A stretch of 6,878 nt of DNA from the NCBI GenBank assembly GCA_030698575.1, contig JAUYMQ010000044.1, positions 1 through 6,878 on the forward strand, given 5' to 3'. Position 1 is the stretch's first letter. The number at the start of each line of letters is the position of its first letter. This document shows positions 5,779 through 6,878 of this stretch, in pieces. Made by a program: the position numbers and the translations under genes. This DNA comes from Deltaproteobacteria bacterium. GTDB lineage: Bacteria; JAUYMQ01. The notes under the pieces were generated by a model. That model searched no databases. It saw only the letters and a program-made list of their open reading frames with translations, and was not told the DNA's origin.

Positions 5779-6810
5779 TCACACATTGAACCGGAAATGG
5801 GCGATGTCGCCGTCCTGTATCACGTACTCCTTTCCCTCGAGCCTGAGCCTCCCCGCCTTCTTGGCGCCCGCCATCGATGATCCGCCTGCCACGAAGTCGT
5901 CGTAAGCGGCGACCTCGGCGCGGATGAAGCCCCGCTCTATGTCCGAGTGCACCTTGCCGCCCGCCTTCTGGGCGGTCGTCCCCCGCGTGATGGTCCAGGC
6001 GCGCACCTCGTCCTCGCCAACGGTGAGGAACGAAATAAGATTGAGGTGTTCGTAGACGGCGCGCACAAGGCGATCCTGCGCCGCCTCGGCAAGCCCCATC
6101 TCCTTCAGAAAATCGCCGCGCTCCTCCGGGGGGAGCGTCGAGATCTCCTGCTCGAGAGCCGCACAGAGCGGGATCACCGGCATCGAGAGCTTGCCTGCCG
6201 ATTCCTCCGTGCGAGGAAAGGCCTTCCCCGGATCCCCTTCACGGGTGTTGACCACGACGAGCGTGGGCTTCTGGGTCAGGAACTGGTAGCCCGAAAGCGC
6301 GCGAAGCTCGTCGCGATCAAAGGCCTCGCCCCGGAGCGGCTTCTCCTCGGAGAGCGTGGCCAGCGCTTTCTCGATGACGCGCCGGTCGGCCTCGGTCGTC
6401 TTCTCTTTCTTGAGCCGTTCCACTCGCTTCTCGGCGATTGCGAGATCGGAGAGCACCAGCTCGACGATCATGTCGTCGAGAGCCCTGCGGGCCCGATCGT
6501 CCCGGGCCGCGTCGTCCTCTCCCTCACGTCCGTCCACGACGATCACGAGTGCATCCATGGCCTTCATCGCGGCGATCACCTGGGCATCGAACGCCTTTCC
6601 GCCGTGAGAAGCGGCGAGAAGGTCACTGAACGTGATCTCCGCGAAGGTCGTTTTTTTCGGCTTGAAGATTTCGGTCAGGTGCGCCACTCGCGCATCGGGG
6701 ACCTTCACGACCCCCACGTCGGCGGCCGGTGCATCGGCGCCAAAGCCCGTGAGCGCCCGAAAAAGCGTGGTCTTGCCGGAAAACGGAAGTCCGATGAGGC
6801 CGACCTTCAT
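5779..6810 (-). CDS. ychF: YchF/Obg-type P-loop ATPase with C-terminal TGS-like domain, divergent subgroup
   Basis: YchF proteins bind ATP rather than GTP and associate with ribosomes; in E. coli YchF is linked to stress responses. The C-terminal third is clearly this family: EVRAWTITRGTTAQKAGG (268-285), IERGFIRAEVAAYDDFV (291-307) and the end RLRLEGKEYVIQDGDIAHFR (321-340) followed by FNV. The P-loop is GLPFSGKT (7-14), where typical members read GLPNVGKS. The usual G3 segment (VDIAGL) is replaced by FSDLLAASHGG (61-71), with no DxAG. The G4-like motif is NTRE (188-191), where YchF has NxxE rather than NKxD. A charged helical, coiled-coil-like stretch lies at about 110-160. At 343 residues it is slightly shorter than E. 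coli YchF (363). ATG at 6810 has AGGAA 8 nt upstream. It converges with moaA, and its stop lies 8 bp beyond the listed REP-like element. Orthology to E. coli ychF is uncertain, and it may be a distinct paralogue group. Confidence 0.9.
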   Translation of the reverse strand: MKVGLIGLPFSGKTTLFRALTGFGADAPAADVGVVKVPDARVAHLTEIFKPKKTTFAEITFSDLLAASHGGKAFDAQVIAAMKAMDALVIVVDGREGEDDAARDDRARRALDDMIVELVLSDLAIAEKRVERLKKEKTTEADRRVIEKALATLSEEKPLRGEAFDRDELRALSGYQFLTQKPTLVVVNTREGDPGKAFPRTEESAGKLSMPVIPLCAALEQEISTLPPEERGDFLKEMGLAEAAQDRLVRAVYEHLNLISFLTVGEDEVRAWTITRGTTAQKAGGKVHSDIERGFIRAEVAAYDDFVAGGSSMAGAKKAGRLRLEGKEYVIQDGDIAHFRFNV

Positions 6811-6840
6811 GCGCGGTATTCCTGTCTGTGGGGATAGAGT

Positions 6841-6857
6841 GCCCGCCCCCCGCGGGC
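6841..6857. repeat. Short GC hairpin upstream of the YchF-like gene
   Basis: GCCCGC (6841-6846) and GCGGGC (6852-6857) are perfect inverted arms around a CCCCC loop, about 30 bp before the ATG on the minus strand. There is no T-run. It could be a 5' leader structure or the end of a neighbouring unit outside the window. In such GC-rich DNA a 6 bp stem can also arise by chance. Nothing else is visible in 6811-6878 apart from the RBS. Confidence 0.35.
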
Positions 6858-6878
6858 GCCGGGACGCTAACGTGATTT

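Noticed and set aside
5705-5905. Small plus-strand open frame after moaA containing IARSVATKQS
   Set aside because: This is the known false-ORF signature of a REP-type repeat, and the rest is antisense to the YchF-like gene.
5947-6837. Plus-strand open frame of 296 codons opposite the YchF-like gene
   Set aside because: It is an antisense shadow: low-complexity Arg, Leu, Gly and His composition and no family features, while the minus strand carries clear YchF motifs.

Overview
This 6.9 kb window is GC-rich, densely packed chromosomal DNA from a bacterium. The gene styles (a divergent YchF-like ATPase, a PBP1A with a proline-rich tail, a long-type MscS, a scattered REP-like palindrome) recall the former Deltaproteobacteria and related phyla. 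That placement is an impression from protein style and not a phylogenetic result. Apart from one decayed gene, the reading frames are intact.

Layout, left to right. (1) 1-1196 (+) is the C-terminal part of a class A penicillin-binding protein (PBP1A type), cut by the window edge, with all three transpeptidase motifs. (2) 1217-2047 (-) converges on it. This is a long-type MscS mechanosensitive channel gene whose recognisable pieces lie in four successive reading-frame segments with family-typical blocks missing between them, so it is a multiply deleted pseudogene. (3) 2227-2619 (+) encodes a 130-residue protein with a PD-(D/E)XK nuclease pattern. It faces, tail to tail with a 36 bp gap, (4) 2656-3504 (-), a Dam-family adenine-N6 methyltransferase expected to modify GATC. 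The pair looks like a minimal two-gene restriction-modification or DNA-modification module. An 11 bp sequence repeated in tandem overlaps the -35 of the inferred methylase promoter. (5) 3590-4585 (-) is a secreted protein of unknown function with a clean signal peptide. (6) 4698-5708 (+) is moaA, GTP 3',8-cyclase of molybdenum cofactor synthesis, divergent from gene 5. (7) 5709-5778 is a short convergent intergenic region filled by a strong hairpin and a REP-like palindromic element. (8) 5779-6810 (-) is a YchF/Obg-type P-loop ATPase with C-terminal TGS-like domain. It belongs to a divergent subgroup with an altered P-loop and no DxAG motif.

The genes do not form one pathway. They are housekeeping functions (cell wall, Moco, translation-associated ATPase) with an inserted-looking nuclease/methylase pair next to a gene in decay. 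The points most worth following are the compact nuclease paired with Dam, the tandem repeat in front of the methylase, the three-deletion MscS pseudogene and the nested palindromes between moaA and ychF. I found no mobile element, CRISPR array, tRNA or rRNA.
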